From positions 1,736,001 to 1,800,000 of the forward strand of contig NZ_CP051302.1 of NCBI RefSeq assembly GCF_024181405.1: a DNA stretch of 64,000 bases. Reading direction: 5' to 3'. Made by a program: the position numbers and the translations under genes. The notes under the pieces were generated by a model, which was not told where the DNA came from, searched no databases, and was given only the letters and a program-made list of their open reading frames with translations. How positions within the stretch are numbered: the first letter of the stretch is position 1; every line of letters begins with the position of its first letter. Positions 33,765-43,261 of this stretch are shown here, piece by piece. The DNA comes from Treponema denticola. GTDB taxonomy: Bacteria; Spirochaetota; Spirochaetia; Treponematales; Treponemataceae.

Positions 33765-35486
33765 ATGAAACAGAAGAATTTTGTTTCAATGGCCGCACTT
33801 TTAATCTTAGCTTTAAGTGCCGTATTTTTAGTTACAGCTTGTCCTACGGGAACAGGCCCATCAGGCAATAACAATTCGGGAGGAACGCTAACCCCGCCTG
33901 TTGTCAATGCGGAAGAAACCGAGTTGACAGCTCTTTTAGGAAAAATAAGCTTAGACAAAGCTATTATTACCGCAGCCCTCGAAACTATTACAATTTCCAA
34001 TTTACCCTCAGCAGCAGGGGTAACGGCTGAAATATCTTCAAATAACATCGAACTTATCGAATATGAAGCACCTAATCAGTTGAAGGTCAAAGCATTACCT
34101 CCGGAAACCGCAAATGTAAAAATTACTATTACCCTAACAAAAAATAGTACTTCAAAATCAAGGGATTTTACGGTAAAAGTATTTAAAAGCGGAGGAACCC
34201 CATCAGAAGAAGACTATTTGGCAGCCTTAACTATTCCCGAAAAAGCAAGCGATGATTTTGATCTGCCTAAAAGATTACAAAACGGTACACAAATTACTTG
34301 GTCATCTGAAAATGAAAATATCATAAAAATTGACGACTCAGGGACAAATCCAAAGGCCCTAATTGTGTTTGATATTGTAGAGCGTAAGGTAAAGCTGACA
34401 GCAACCGCAAACGGAAGAACAAAAGACTTTGAAGTTACAGTTTTACCTGTTGTAAAGATTGAAATTAACCACGGTCCGAATACTAAACAAGTTTATGAGT
34501 TTACACAAAACAGTATAACTATAAAAAGATTTCGGGAGGATAAGCTTTCAGGAGGTATCCTGTACTCATATACATTAGATGGTGAAACCAAAAAAATTAC
34601 CGTAAGACTGACATCTGTTCTTTCACCGGAAGACAATAAATGGATTACCATTGAAGAATACGCTAGTCTTATGACAGACATGAAGATTACTGCTCTAAAA
34701 AATCAGTTGGAAAGCATTGATGCTCTTTTAAGTAAACCCACTATAAGTATCACAGAACTAAAAGAAGCTTTTAAAAACTTTACTCATGAAGATATGTCAG
34801 GATACGATGATAAAGAATTTTTTAAAAATGTTCTAAAAAAACCGCCCTACTTATTTACTGAAACCTATGAAGAATTTGTAACTCTTTCCGCTGAAGAACA
34901 AACAGAGAAAATAAAAGCCATACTTATAGGATTAAAAAAAGAAATGGCTGGGAGTGTAGGTTTACCTGAAAATACATCAACAGAAGATATATTGGCTGAA
35001 TATAAAAAACGATTTCAGAAATTTGTAGCTCAACAGATAAAAAACCTCAAAGAACCTCACACCTATACTTACTCTATAGTAAAAAACTCGGAAGGAAACT
35101 TGCGCTTTGAAACAAGCGAAGTTTACAATCCTTCAAAACCTTGGTATGAAAATAAAGGTAGATGGGAGTATCATCCAGAATCCTCGTCTTCTGAACCCTC
35201 TTGGATTTCAAATATATATGTAAGGAACGCCCCTAATGGAACAATCGAAGGAGGTTTATCAATGCAAGAAAATCAAGGAGGACACTATAATCACAAAAGC
35301 TACAGCGGAACAATCACCGGAAACGGTCCAAACTATACCTTCAACGGCAGCCGAGAAGATAATCCCGGAGAACAAATCACTGCAACTATTACCGATAACA
35401 AAAATGGTACTATAAGAGTAAAAGTTACCGAAGGAGGAACAGCAGAGTCAACATTAACTTTTAGAGGGAATCCCTTATCCTTATAA
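33765..35486 (+). CDS. Ig-like-domain lipoprotein, probably surface exposed
   Basis: 573 residues; lipobox VFLVTAC gives Cys26, followed by a Gly/Ser/Thr/Pro tether. Residues about 45-140 and 145-230 look like atrophied bacterial Ig (aBig) domains; the second has the telling pattern LTIPEKASDDFDLPKRLQNGTQITWSSENENIIKI...VKLTATANGRTKDFEVTV. The middle (310-430) is helical, and the C-terminal 110 residues are a beta-rich Gly/Asn domain with GTITGNGPNYTFNGSRE. AGGAG lies eight bases before the ATG. Expression is probably switched by the G tract at 33639-33649. Function unknown; an adhesin or surface antigen is a guess. Confidence 0.8.
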   Translation: MKQKNFVSMAALLILALSAVFLVTACPTGTGPSGNNNSGGTLTPPVVNAEETELTALLGKISLDKAIITAALETITISNLPSAAGVTAEISSNNIELIEYEAPNQLKVKALPPETANVKITITLTKNSTSKSRDFTVKVFKSGGTPSEEDYLAALTIPEKASDDFDLPKRLQNGTQITWSSENENIIKIDDSGTNPKALIVFDIVERKVKLTATANGRTKDFEVTVLPVVKIEINHGPNTKQVYEFTQNSITIKRFREDKLSGGILYSYTLDGETKKITVRLTSVLSPEDNKWITIEEYASLMTDMKITALKNQLESIDALLSKPTISITELKEAFKNFTHEDMSGYDDKEFFKNVLKKPPYLFTETYEEFVTLSAEEQTEKIKAILIGLKKEMAGSVGLPENTSTEDILAEYKKRFQKFVAQQIKNLKEPHTYTYSIVKNSEGNLRFETSEVYNPSKPWYENKGRWEYHPESSSSEPSWISNIYVRNAPNGTIEGGLSMQENQGGHYNHKSYSGTITGNGPNYTFNGSREDNPGEQITATITDNKNGTIRVKVTEGGTAESTLTFRGNPLSL

Positions 35487-35518
35487 TATTGTATAGTTAA
35501 ATATTATCTATAAATTAA

Positions 35519-35556
35519 AGCCTGCTTTTAAGTTTTTTCTTAAAAGCAGGCTTTTT
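35519..35556 (+). terminator. Intrinsic terminator of the Ig-like lipoprotein gene
   Basis: CCTGCTTTTAAG (35521-35532) pairs with CTTAAAAGCAGG (35539-35550), extended by AG/CT, loop TTTTTT, followed by a T run. Strong in this direction and partly symmetric. Confidence 0.9.
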
Positions 35557-35642
35557 AACATCTAGCACATAAAATAAAAATATGGTAAACTTAAAAACAG
35601 ATTTTTTGGCAGGAATACATACTGCAAAAAAAAGGAGATAGT

Positions 35643-36788
35643 ATGACTAAAAGAAAAATTTTGGTTACCGGTTCACTCGGACAGATCGGAAGTGAATTGG
35701 TTATGTTTTTAAGAAAAGAGTACGGAAACGACAATGTTATAGCTTCCGATATCGAAAAAAAAGATGTACCCAAGGTTATCGGAAGCGGCCCCTTTGAAAA
35801 ACTAGATGTCCTTGACGGCAAAAAAACTCTTGAGGTTTGCAAAAAATATAAGGTCAACACGATAATCCACCTTGCAGCCCTTCTTTCAGCCGTTGCCGAA
35901 AAAAACCCTCAATTAGCCTATCAGATTAACCTTACAGGTTTACATAATATGTTGGAACTTGCACGAGAACAAAAATATTCTCTTTTTGTGCCCAGCTCAA
36001 TCGCAGCCTTCGGCCCCTCGACTCCTGCCGATAAGACTCCGCAGGACACAATCCAGAGGCCTACCTCAATGTACGGTGTTACAAAGGTTGCCGGAGAACT
36101 TTTGTGCGATTACTATCACCAAAAATTCGGCGTAGACACAAGAGGTGTACGCTTCCCCGGCCTTATCTCCTATGAGGCTCTCCCCGGCGGCGGAACAACC
36201 GACTATGCAGTTCATATCTACTATGAGGCCTTAAAAAAAGGAGCCTATACTTCCTTTATAAAAAAAGGGACCCTTATGGACATGATGTACATGCCCGATG
36301 CCTTAAACGCTATCTTTAAACTTCTTGAGGCAGACCCTGCAAAATTAAAACACAGAAACGCATTTAATATAACGGCTATGAGCTTTGCTCCCGAAACGAT
36401 AGCTGCAGAAATCAAAAAGCATATACCCAAATTTAAGATGAGCTATGATGTCGATCCCGTACGTCAGGCTATAGCGGATTCTTGGCCTAACTCCCTCGAT
36501 GATTCTTGTGCCAAAAAAGAATGGGGTTGGAAGCCCAAGTACAACCTTGAAAGCATGACAAAGGATATGCTCGAAAAATTGAGTGAAAAACTCGGAATCG
36601 AGCTTCCGAATGCAAAACCTGCCGCAGTAAAGGTAAGCACAGCTAAGGCTCCTGCCGCTAAAAAACCGGCAAAGTCGGCGAAGCCTACTAAGACGACAAA
36701 ACCGGCGAAACCTGCAGAAAAGGCTCCCAAGGCAGCAGCAAAGAAACCGGCAGCCAAACCTTCCAAGGGAACTGCAAAAAAGAAGTAA
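35643..36788 (+). CDS. SDR-type L-threonine 3-dehydrogenase with Lys/Ala/Pro tail
   Basis: 381 residues. Residues 1-317 form an extended short-chain dehydrogenase of the epimerase-like threonine dehydrogenase group: nucleotide motif GSLGQIG (Gly10, 13, 16), IIHLAALLSA, the Tyr144/Lys148 pair (MYGVTKVAGE), RFPGLIS and GGGTTDYAVHIYYEAL. The reaction would be NAD-dependent oxidation of threonine to 2-amino-3-ketobutyrate. About 318-381 is a low-complexity tail of Lys, Ala, Pro and Thr repeats (AAKKPAKSAKP, AKPAEKAPKAAAKK) like histone H1, absent from ordinary family members. AGGAG precedes the ATG. Confidence 0.88.
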   Translation: MTKRKILVTGSLGQIGSELVMFLRKEYGNDNVIASDIEKKDVPKVIGSGPFEKLDVLDGKKTLEVCKKYKVNTIIHLAALLSAVAEKNPQLAYQINLTGLHNMLELAREQKYSLFVPSSIAAFGPSTPADKTPQDTIQRPTSMYGVTKVAGELLCDYYHQKFGVDTRGVRFPGLISYEALPGGGTTDYAVHIYYEALKKGAYTSFIKKGTLMDMMYMPDALNAIFKLLEADPAKLKHRNAFNITAMSFAPETIAAEIKKHIPKFKMSYDVDPVRQAIADSWPNSLDDSCAKKEWGWKPKYNLESMTKDMLEKLSEKLGIELPNAKPAAVKVSTAKAPAAKKPAKSAKPTKTTKPAKPAEKAPKAAAKKPAAKPSKGTAKKK

Positions 36789-36836
36789 ACCTTGACTTTT
36801 AAAAAAATAGTTTTTTAAAAGAACTTTAGGAGGGCT

Positions 36837-37736
36837 ATGAAAGAAGCGGAATTTTGGAAAAACGAATCTTCTTTTTTAGAAAATGGAGACGATAAAATAC
36901 GCTGCCTTTTATGCCCTCACAGATGTCTTATAAAAGAGGGGCAAAGCTCCCGATGCCTTAGCCGCAAAAACATAGGCGGAAAACTTTACAGCTTAAACTA
37001 CGGCAAGGTACTGGGAGCAGCCCTCGACCCAATCGAAAAAAAGCCCCTATACCGATTTTATCCTTCTTCTTATATCTTCTCGGTAGGAACATTCGGCTGC
37101 AACTTTGACTGCCTGTTTTGCCAAAACCATTCCCTCGTTCATTCCGTTCCAATAGAAGAAAAAACAGAAAAGAAACCTAACAATTATCGGGATGAGGTCA
37201 GCCCTGAGGAACTGATTGAGGCTGTTTTAAAAACGCCCTCTATCGGCATAGCTTTTACTTATAACGAGCCCACGGTTTGGTATGAGTATATAAAGGATGT
37301 CCTCCCGCTTGCAAAAGAAAAAGATTTAAAAACAGTGCTTGTAACAAACGGCTTTATCGAAGAAGAACCCTTACATAAAATTCTTCCGATGGTTGACGCG
37401 ATGAATATCGATCTAAAGTCATTTTCCCCGCAATTTTATACCAAGATCTGTAAGGGAAAAATAGAACCCGTAATAAACACTATAAAAAGAGCTGCCTCAC
37501 AAATTCATGTTGAAGTTACCTGCTTGGTTATAGAAGGGTATAACAGCGGAGACGATGAAATAGACGCCCTCTCCCAAATGCTTTCAAAAATAAGACCCGA
37601 CATACCCCTTCATATCTCGGCCTTCTATCCAGCCTACAAGATGAGGGATAAGCCCCCCACAAGGCCTGAAACAATCAAGCACCTATGTAAGACAGCCCAA
37701 AGAAATTTAAAATATGTTTATCCGGGGAATATTTAA
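36837..37736 (+). CDS. amrS: AmmeMemoRadiSam-system radical SAM enzyme (PflA-like)
   Basis: 299 residues. An N-terminal Cys-rich part (CLLCPHRCLIKEGQSSRC) precedes the radical SAM core with CNFDCLFC (CxxxCxxC for the 4Fe-4S cluster), FTYNEPTVWYEY, VLVTNGFIEEEPL and DAMNIDLKSFSPQFY. LNYGKVLGAALDPIEKKPLYRF is the group signature of AmrS. The substrate is unestablished; the usual companions AMMECR1 and Memo are not in the window. AGGAGG precedes the ATG. Its end lies six bases from the convergent hydrolase gene. Confidence 0.88.
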   Translation: MKEAEFWKNESSFLENGDDKIRCLLCPHRCLIKEGQSSRCLSRKNIGGKLYSLNYGKVLGAALDPIEKKPLYRFYPSSYIFSVGTFGCNFDCLFCQNHSLVHSVPIEEKTEKKPNNYRDEVSPEELIEAVLKTPSIGIAFTYNEPTVWYEYIKDVLPLAKEKDLKTVLVTNGFIEEEPLHKILPMVDAMNIDLKSFSPQFYTKICKGKIEPVINTIKRAASQIHVEVTCLVIEGYNSGDDEIDALSQMLSKIRPDIPLHISAFYPAYKMRDKPPTRPETIKHLCKTAQRNLKYVYPGNI

Positions 37737-37742
37737 GATTCT

Positions 37743-38384
37743 CTAAATTTTTTCTATCCAGCCTCTTTCAGCTCCTATCGAAGTATTGGAACCGTGCCCG
37801 GGATAAACGGTAGTGTCATCAGGCAAATTTAAAAGAGATTTTAGTGAAGCCTTCATCTTTTGATCGTCTCCGCCCAAAAGGTCTGTTCTTCCATGGGAGC
37901 GGTAAAAAAGGGTATCTCCCGAAAAGAGGACTCTTGCTTCCTCATTCCAAAAGCAAACAGAGCCTTCGGTATGACCGGGAGTATATAAAACCTTAAAACC
38001 GTTTACAATATCTCCGTCTTTTACTAAGGCAGTAGGCTCCGGAAAATCGTATTTTAAAGCTTTTATATATCTTTCTGCACGGATTTGACTAAAACATGCA
38101 ATATGTTTTTCTTTTCCGTTTTTGCCCAGATAGCCCGCATCTGCAGGATGAATCCACAAAGAAGAACCGGGATATTTTAGCATAAGTTCTGGCACGCCGC
38201 CCACATGGTCAAAATGTCCGTGGGTAAGCATAATTTCGAGTCTTTCGGCATTTTTGTTTTTTAGGTATTCCATCAATTCCTCATCCGTGCCGCCCGGATC
38301 AACGAGGAGAACCGTTTTTTTATCCAAGGGAAGAGCCCAAGTCTTTACAAAAAGCGGGCCGGTATAAATCTCCGTAATTTCCAT
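37743..38384 (-). CDS. Metallo-beta-lactamase-fold hydrolase (glyoxalase II-like)
   Basis: 213 residues. The metal motif THGHFDHVGG is followed by the later ligands in TPGHTEGSVCFW and VLFSGDTLFYRSHGRTDLLGG, and VYPGHGSNTSIGAE near the end. This is the small GloB-like group of thioester hydrolases; the substrate is not defined. ATG 38384 is chosen; a TTG six codons upstream is in frame, and neither start has a strong ribosome-binding site. Last gene of a tldD-tldE-rpoN-MBL run. Confidence 0.88.
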   Translation of the reverse strand: MEITEIYTGPLFVKTWALPLDKKTVLLVDPGGTDEELMEYLKNKNAERLEIMLTHGHFDHVGGVPELMLKYPGSSLWIHPADAGYLGKNGKEKHIACFSQIRAERYIKALKYDFPEPTALVKDGDIVNGFKVLYTPGHTEGSVCFWNEEARVLFSGDTLFYRSHGRTDLLGGDDQKMKASLKSLLNLPDDTTVYPGHGSNTSIGAERGWIEKI

Positions 38385-38415
38385 ACCTTTTTTATACGGC
38401 AATTTTATAAAAATG

Positions 38416-39807
38416 TCAATTGCGATGATAAGAAGAAGGAAGGCCTATTTCTTTGCGGTACTTATTTACCGTTCTTACGGCGATATCGATTCCGCGTTCT
38501 TTTAAGATTTGCGAAATACGGGCATCGGTTTTTTTTTCGGTATCCGATTCGATGATTTCTTGTATGGCTTTTTCTACAAAGTCTTTTGAAAGGCCGCCGC
38601 TTACTTCCGGCGAAAACAGGTCTTTAATTTCAAAGAGACCCCACTCGCATCTTATGTACTTTTGGTTTGAAACTCTCGAAACGGTAGAAGGGCTTAGGCC
38701 CACAATTTCTGCAATATCGATTTGTTTTAAGGGCTTTAAATAGCCTGCCTGCATTTTGTCACTCTCCCCTTCAGAGGACGGTTTGCAGGGACGGCCTAAA
38801 AAAAAGGCCTCTTGAAAATTTACAAGGGCAGTTAAAACTTTTAATATAGTCTGATTGCGGTAGGCAAGCACATTCATAAAAAGAGCTGCCTTGTTTAAAA
38901 ACTCCGAAGCCTCCTTTTTTTCTTCTTTTGAACCGGAATTTTTTATTCTTTCATACTCGGGTGAAATCTCCAAGGCAGGAACTTCTTCATCATTTATTAT
39001 AATCTTAAGCTCATTCCCTTCCCGTTTTATCTCGGCAATCGGCGTAATAAATTTTTCGCCGTCTCCTTTGCTTGCATAGGCAAGCCCCGGCTTAGGGTTT
39101 AAGGCACCTATCAATCCTGCAAGTTCTTCCGCCGTTTCCAAATCTATATCGATTTTTTTTTGAGCAAGTTTTTTTATAAAAAGTTTTAAATCGGAAACAA
39201 AGACAAGAACTTCGTAGTGTTCTTTTATTATCTTTACGCAAAGAGAATGTATGGTTTTATAAATATCAAGGATTTCATGTGTTTTAGGCGACTCGCAAAG
39301 GATTCCGGCTTGCACAATAAGCGATTCTTTAAAACCGGAACAGGCACAGCCTATCGGTTCAAAGCGCCTGACAATGTTAAGAGCTTTTTTTATTTCCGCA
39401 TGGTTTATTTTTTTTTCGGCAAGCAGATCTGCAAAGAGTTCTTCAAGAGGGACCCAATAAAAACCGTTTTGATCCAAATTTTGAATTATGAGCATTGCCG
39501 CATCTAAGACATACTCGTCCGCAATCGATTCTCCTGCTTGTTCAATCAGATGAGCTTGAAGGGTTTTGCGGGAATCATCTTCGATGCTCTCCAAAAAACT
39601 TTGATGCTTATCCCCCTCTTCAGCGGAGGCGGCACTCACTCGGGAAGAGGTTTTAAAAACAAGGGCCGGATTCCGCTTTACTTCTTTTATTACCTCTTCC
39701 TGAAGTTCTTCGCTCGATAAATTAAGCATGGCAACAGCATTCAGCATTTGCTGGTTCATCACCATTTTTTGAGATAAAATCTGCTGCTGCCTTTGCTTTA
39801 ATAACAT
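38416..39807 (-). CDS. rpoN: RNA polymerase sigma-54 factor
   Basis: 463 residues. Gln-rich region I at the N-terminus (LKQRQQQILSQKMVMNQQMLNAVAMLNLSSEEL), the core-binding middle, the helix-turn-helix IAEIVGLSPSTVSRVSNQKYIRCEWGLFEIKDLFSPEV, and the RpoN box VAVRTVNKYRKEIGLPSS near the C-terminus, which reads the -24 promoter element. AAGGT lies ahead of the ATG. It starts 11 bases after tldE. Confidence 0.96.
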   Translation of the reverse strand: MLLKQRQQQILSQKMVMNQQMLNAVAMLNLSSEELQEEVIKEVKRNPALVFKTSSRVSAASAEEGDKHQSFLESIEDDSRKTLQAHLIEQAGESIADEYVLDAAMLIIQNLDQNGFYWVPLEELFADLLAEKKINHAEIKKALNIVRRFEPIGCACSGFKESLIVQAGILCESPKTHEILDIYKTIHSLCVKIIKEHYEVLVFVSDLKLFIKKLAQKKIDIDLETAEELAGLIGALNPKPGLAYASKGDGEKFITPIAEIKREGNELKIIINDEEVPALEISPEYERIKNSGSKEEKKEASEFLNKAALFMNVLAYRNQTILKVLTALVNFQEAFFLGRPCKPSSEGESDKMQAGYLKPLKQIDIAEIVGLSPSTVSRVSNQKYIRCEWGLFEIKDLFSPEVSGGLSKDFVEKAIQEIIESDTEKKTDARISQILKERGIDIAVRTVNKYRKEIGLPSSYHRN

Positions 39808-39818
39808 TTATTTTTACC

Positions 39819-41153
39819 TTAGAGCGTGCAGTTAAAATCCTTTACCAAGATGCCGGGAAGCGAAGCTCCTCCGGTGCTTCTGCTGCCGTAGGTGCCGGTG
39901 TTTGCAAAGATGCGGCTTTCCTTTGTTACGGCCAAAAGGTTTTCCCCGAACATATTGTACAAGGATTCGTCCCAGCGCATATCGGCAATGGGGGCAACGA
40001 TTTTTCCGTCTTCTACCCAAAGGCAGGCAAAGCGGGTCATTCCCGTAACGCGGGCCGATGAGGTATCGCTCCAATTTAGGTAGTTAAAGTTCGAAATATA
40101 AATACCCGTACCCAGCTCTTTTACGGCATCAGCTTCGTTTAAGTTTCCCGTTCCGATAATTATTGAACGCATACTTTCACTTAAAGGAGCACCGTTGGAT
40201 TTTACCCCGTACTGGGTTTCGGTTCTTAAACTGACCAAGGTATTTTTAAGCTTACCCTTTTCGATTATGCTTAATTTTTCGGGGGCTAACTCTCCATTTG
40301 AGTTAAAGGCAGGTTCAAGCCCAAGTGAAAAGTCCTGAGTCAAATTAAACTTATCTGAAAAATGCTCCCTTCCCTCTTTTAAGGCAAGGTAAGCACTTGA
40401 GCCTTGCTGCATACTCCTCTCGCTAAAACCGTTCCACGAAAAAAAGTCCGTTACATCAAGAAGGGCATCGGCACTTATAAATGCCTTATATTTTCCGGGA
40501 GCTAATTTTTTTTGAGGCGTATGTAAAACCTCCAAGCCCTTTCGAGCTTGCTCTATCTTTACCTTATATTGAGCATCGCTCCATTCCGTTCCCGAATAAA
40601 GAGATTTTATACCGCGGCCGTTTTCGAGCCAGACCGAATAATCCAAAACAAAGGTTTCGGTTTGAAACCAATGGCTTGCCCCTGCTGAAGTTATAACACC
40701 CTTACAAATAACGCCCTGAGAATAAAGGCCTGCAAAGTCAAGGCCTTTAACGGGAGATAAAATAGTTTCGGGTATCTTATCTTCGGGCAAAAGTTTTCCC
40801 GTGTATATTGCCGAAGAGGTTTGCGAGGCTTCCGGGATTGACTGGTACTTGTCTTCGGGCAGAAGCATTATAGAGTCTCTAGCTTCTTGAAGAGCCGCTG
40901 CAGCCATCCTCTTATCCTTTTCCATACTCATCTGAATACCGAAACGGAAATCATGGGTGCGGTTCTTTTTCCAAAAAGTGCAAGAAAAATAGCCTTGATC
41001 AACCATTCCGTTTTGGCGTACCTTAGCCTTGCTAAAACGCATAAAATAGCTCTTTTCGCCCGAAAAAGAAATCGAAATTTTTTCTCCCTCAAGCAGTTCC
41101 GAAAGCATAAAATCGGCAATCGATTCAAAATATTCTTTAAAACTCATTTTCAT
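39819..41153 (-). CDS. tldE: TldE/PmbA subunit of the TldD/TldE protease
   Basis: 444 residues, the partner that lacks the zinc motif. KYKAFISADALLDVTDFFSWNGFSERSMQQGSSAYL and the C-terminal MTRFACLWVEDGKIVAPIADMRWDESLYNMFGENLLAVTKE are PmbA/TldE signatures. The TldD/E heterodimer degrades unfolded peptides through a central channel. It overlaps tldD by four bases and has its own GGAGG. Confidence 0.9.
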   Translation of the reverse strand: MKMSFKEYFESIADFMLSELLEGEKISISFSGEKSYFMRFSKAKVRQNGMVDQGYFSCTFWKKNRTHDFRFGIQMSMEKDKRMAAAALQEARDSIMLLPEDKYQSIPEASQTSSAIYTGKLLPEDKIPETILSPVKGLDFAGLYSQGVICKGVITSAGASHWFQTETFVLDYSVWLENGRGIKSLYSGTEWSDAQYKVKIEQARKGLEVLHTPQKKLAPGKYKAFISADALLDVTDFFSWNGFSERSMQQGSSAYLALKEGREHFSDKFNLTQDFSLGLEPAFNSNGELAPEKLSIIEKGKLKNTLVSLRTETQYGVKSNGAPLSESMRSIIIGTGNLNEADAVKELGTGIYISNFNYLNWSDTSSARVTGMTRFACLWVEDGKIVAPIADMRWDESLYNMFGENLLAVTKESRIFANTGTYGSRSTGGASLPGILVKDFNCTL

Positions 41154-42616
41154 TTTCCGCCTCCAAAAACTTCTACATCAGAAAATGCGCATACAGGACT
41201 TGCGTGTCCTACACTGATAACCTGATTCGGTTCTCCCTTACCGCAGTTAGGCGTTCCGTAAACATGGAATGTGGATTTGTCGCCTACGGCACAGAGGTTT
41301 CGCCAAAAGTTTTGAGATACGCCTCGGTAATTCGGGTCGCGTACGGTTTTGGTAATTTTTCCGTTTTCGATTAATTGGCCGTATTCGCATCCGAATTGAA
41401 ATTTATTGCGGTAATCGTCTATCGACCATGAGCGGTTCGATGTCATAATAATTCCTTTTTCGATTGAAGAAATTATTTGATCAAAGCTGCTGGTTCCCGG
41501 TTCAAGGTTTAGGTTTGCCATTCTGTCTATCGGCGGCCGGTTCCACGAGGTTGCTCTTTGGTTTGCGACCATCTTGTCCGGCGGAACGGGTTTACCTGCA
41601 TAGAGGCGACCTGCACTTTCGAGGCTTCCCAAGGCACAGACTAAAATTCCGTCCTTGATTATAAAGGTTTTCTTTGCCTGAGCTCCTGTTTGATCGGCGG
41701 CAAAGGTGGCAAGCTGATATGGAATTGTAGGATCGTAGCAGATATTCATAAGCTTTGAGCCGTATTGGAAGCTTCCTATATCTTCAGGCTTTATAAAACT
41801 GCCGCCAGCAAAGTTTCTTTCATCACCTAAAATGCGGTCAATTTCCAAGGGGTGGCCGACGCTTTCGTGAATTTGTAAAAGCATTTGGTCGGGCATAAGA
41901 ACAAGGGTACGCCTGTCGGAAGGACAGGACTCGGCTCCCAAGAGCTCTATTACTTCATTCCCAACCCTTTTAGCTTCTACCTTGGATTTGGCAAAGTTTA
42001 AAAACTCATAGCCTCCCTGAAAGGTACGGGCACCTGAGCCATTATAAGTCCGTCTTTGAATTATGTCCCCTCGGCGGGCAGCAGCACCGAAACTTGAACC
42101 TATTGTGTAAAAATCTTGTAAGATTTTTGCCCCGCCTGAGCTTAAAAGCTCTATCATCTCTTCGCCTAAATTTACATAAGCATGAGTGTCAATAACTTCA
42201 TCAGAGACTTTTAAAATATTGCATATCTCAAAAAGATAATCGAAAATTTCCGTTTTGGAAGGGCGGGTCTTTTTACCCCTAAGAGTCTCGTATTTTAATT
42301 CCGTATCCGGCCTGACATTTTTGTCAAAATCGGCAATTTTAAAGGCTGAAGCGCTTTGAGCGGCATTAAAAGCTTGACAGGCAGCTTCGGCGGCCCCTTG
42401 AGGCGTCATATTTTGAGTTGCCCCATAAGCAATATGCCCCTTATACAAGACTTCAACCATAAACCCCTGATCAGTCGAATAACCGGAAGATTCAAAAGCT
42501 CCATCCTGAGCCGCAAAGAAAGTTTCCCTTGTGCGGTGAATGCGTAAAGTTACAAGCTCCGCCTTAGGAACGGCGTTTTTTGCAGCTTCAAGCAGACTTT
42601 CCGATGTATAAATCAT
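41150..42616 (-). CDS. tldD: TldD metalloprotease subunit
   Basis: 488 residues. The zinc site HESVGHPLEIDRILGDE (HExxxH) is intact, with the downstream Cys/His region MNICYDPTIPYQLATFAADQTG and the closing ENGKITKTVRDPNYRGVSQNFWRNLCAVGD. It forms the catalytic half of TldD/TldE. First gene of tldD-tldE-rpoN-MBL, behind a good promoter at 42644-42672; GGGGGA lies ahead of the ATG. Confidence 0.93.
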   Translation of the reverse strand: MIYTSESLLEAAKNAVPKAELVTLRIHRTRETFFAAQDGAFESSGYSTDQGFMVEVLYKGHIAYGATQNMTPQGAAEAACQAFNAAQSASAFKIADFDKNVRPDTELKYETLRGKKTRPSKTEIFDYLFEICNILKVSDEVIDTHAYVNLGEEMIELLSSGGAKILQDFYTIGSSFGAAARRGDIIQRRTYNGSGARTFQGGYEFLNFAKSKVEAKRVGNEVIELLGAESCPSDRRTLVLMPDQMLLQIHESVGHPLEIDRILGDERNFAGGSFIKPEDIGSFQYGSKLMNICYDPTIPYQLATFAADQTGAQAKKTFIIKDGILVCALGSLESAGRLYAGKPVPPDKMVANQRATSWNRPPIDRMANLNLEPGTSSFDQIISSIEKGIIMTSNRSWSIDDYRNKFQFGCEYGQLIENGKITKTVRDPNYRGVSQNFWRNLCAVGDKSTFHVYGTPNCGKGEPNQVISVGHASPVCAFSDVEVFGGGK

Positions 42617-42643
42617 ATTTCCCCCTAAATAATTACTAGGGAT

Positions 42644-42672
42644 ATTATATCAAAAAGAGGCAAATTTTGCAA
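42644..42672 (-). promoter_or_regulatory. Promoter of tldD-tldE-rpoN
   Basis: Minus strand: TTGCAA (42667-42672), 17 bases, TATAAT (42644-42649), 27 bases before the ATG. Confidence 0.7.
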
Positions 42673-42694
42673 TTGATTTTTTACAAGATATAGG

Positions 42695-43261
42695 CTATAA
42701 AGTATTCACAATACCTTCTAATTCTGTTTCATTGATGGTATAAACCTTATCAAAAAAAACTTTATACCTATAAAAACCTTTAATCAGATGGTTTGTACCG
42801 GATAAATTTGCCATACAATCACTAATCATGTTTATTGATGAATTACGCTCTTTTTCAAAAGAAGAATTTTTCTTTTTATTGTATACAAGAATATAGCAGC
42901 AATCTTTTCTTATTTCGCTTAATGTAGTGTTAAGAATATCAGTTAAAATTAATAAACTTTCACTTATTTTACTGCGTATTTTTTCCTTTTCAAGTTTAGA
43001 GGTAATGTTTCCATTCTTAAATTCGATAAAAACTAATCTGTTTTCTTTCCGATAAAGAGCATCATTTGATCTAAAACTATCATCAGATAAACCTTGGTAG
43101 TTTTTTATAATACGATTTACATACTCATCTTTTATTTTATCAAAATCATATACTTCGATGGATAAATTAGTTAGATAAATTTGATTGGCAGAATCATAGG
43201 AGGAGTCTTCTAATGTTGTTGTAAAATTATAGTCTTGTTCTAAAGCTTGAAAATTCAACAT
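42695..43261 (-). CDS. Nuclease-like partner of the AAA ATPase (defence candidate)
   Basis: 188 residues, no family recognised. DSANQIYLTNLSIEVYDFD and SNDALYRKENRLVFIEFKNGNI place an Asp and an E-x-K (EFK) on neighbouring strands, the arrangement of PD-(D/E)xK nucleases; this is a suggestion from eye only. The C-terminal half is helical with YILVYNKKKN. Its ATG directly follows the ATPase stop (43261/43262), so the two work as a pair. Very AT-rich compared with the flanking tldD and purF, which fits horizontal gain. No hairpin terminator seen after it. Confidence 0.6.
   Translation of the reverse strand: MLNFQALEQDYNFTTTLEDSSYDSANQIYLTNLSIEVYDFDKIKDEYVNRIIKNYQGLSDDSFRSNDALYRKENRLVFIEFKNGNITSKLEKEKIRSKISESLLILTDILNTTLSEIRKDCCYILVYNKKKNSSFEKERNSSINMISDCMANLSGTNHLIKGFYRYKVFFDKVYTINETELEGIVNTL

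Noticed and set aside
36595-36788. Separate minus-strand Ala/Gly/Phe-rich protein over the threonine dehydrogenase tail
   Set aside because: It is the mirror of the Lys/Ala/Pro repeat; no start signals.
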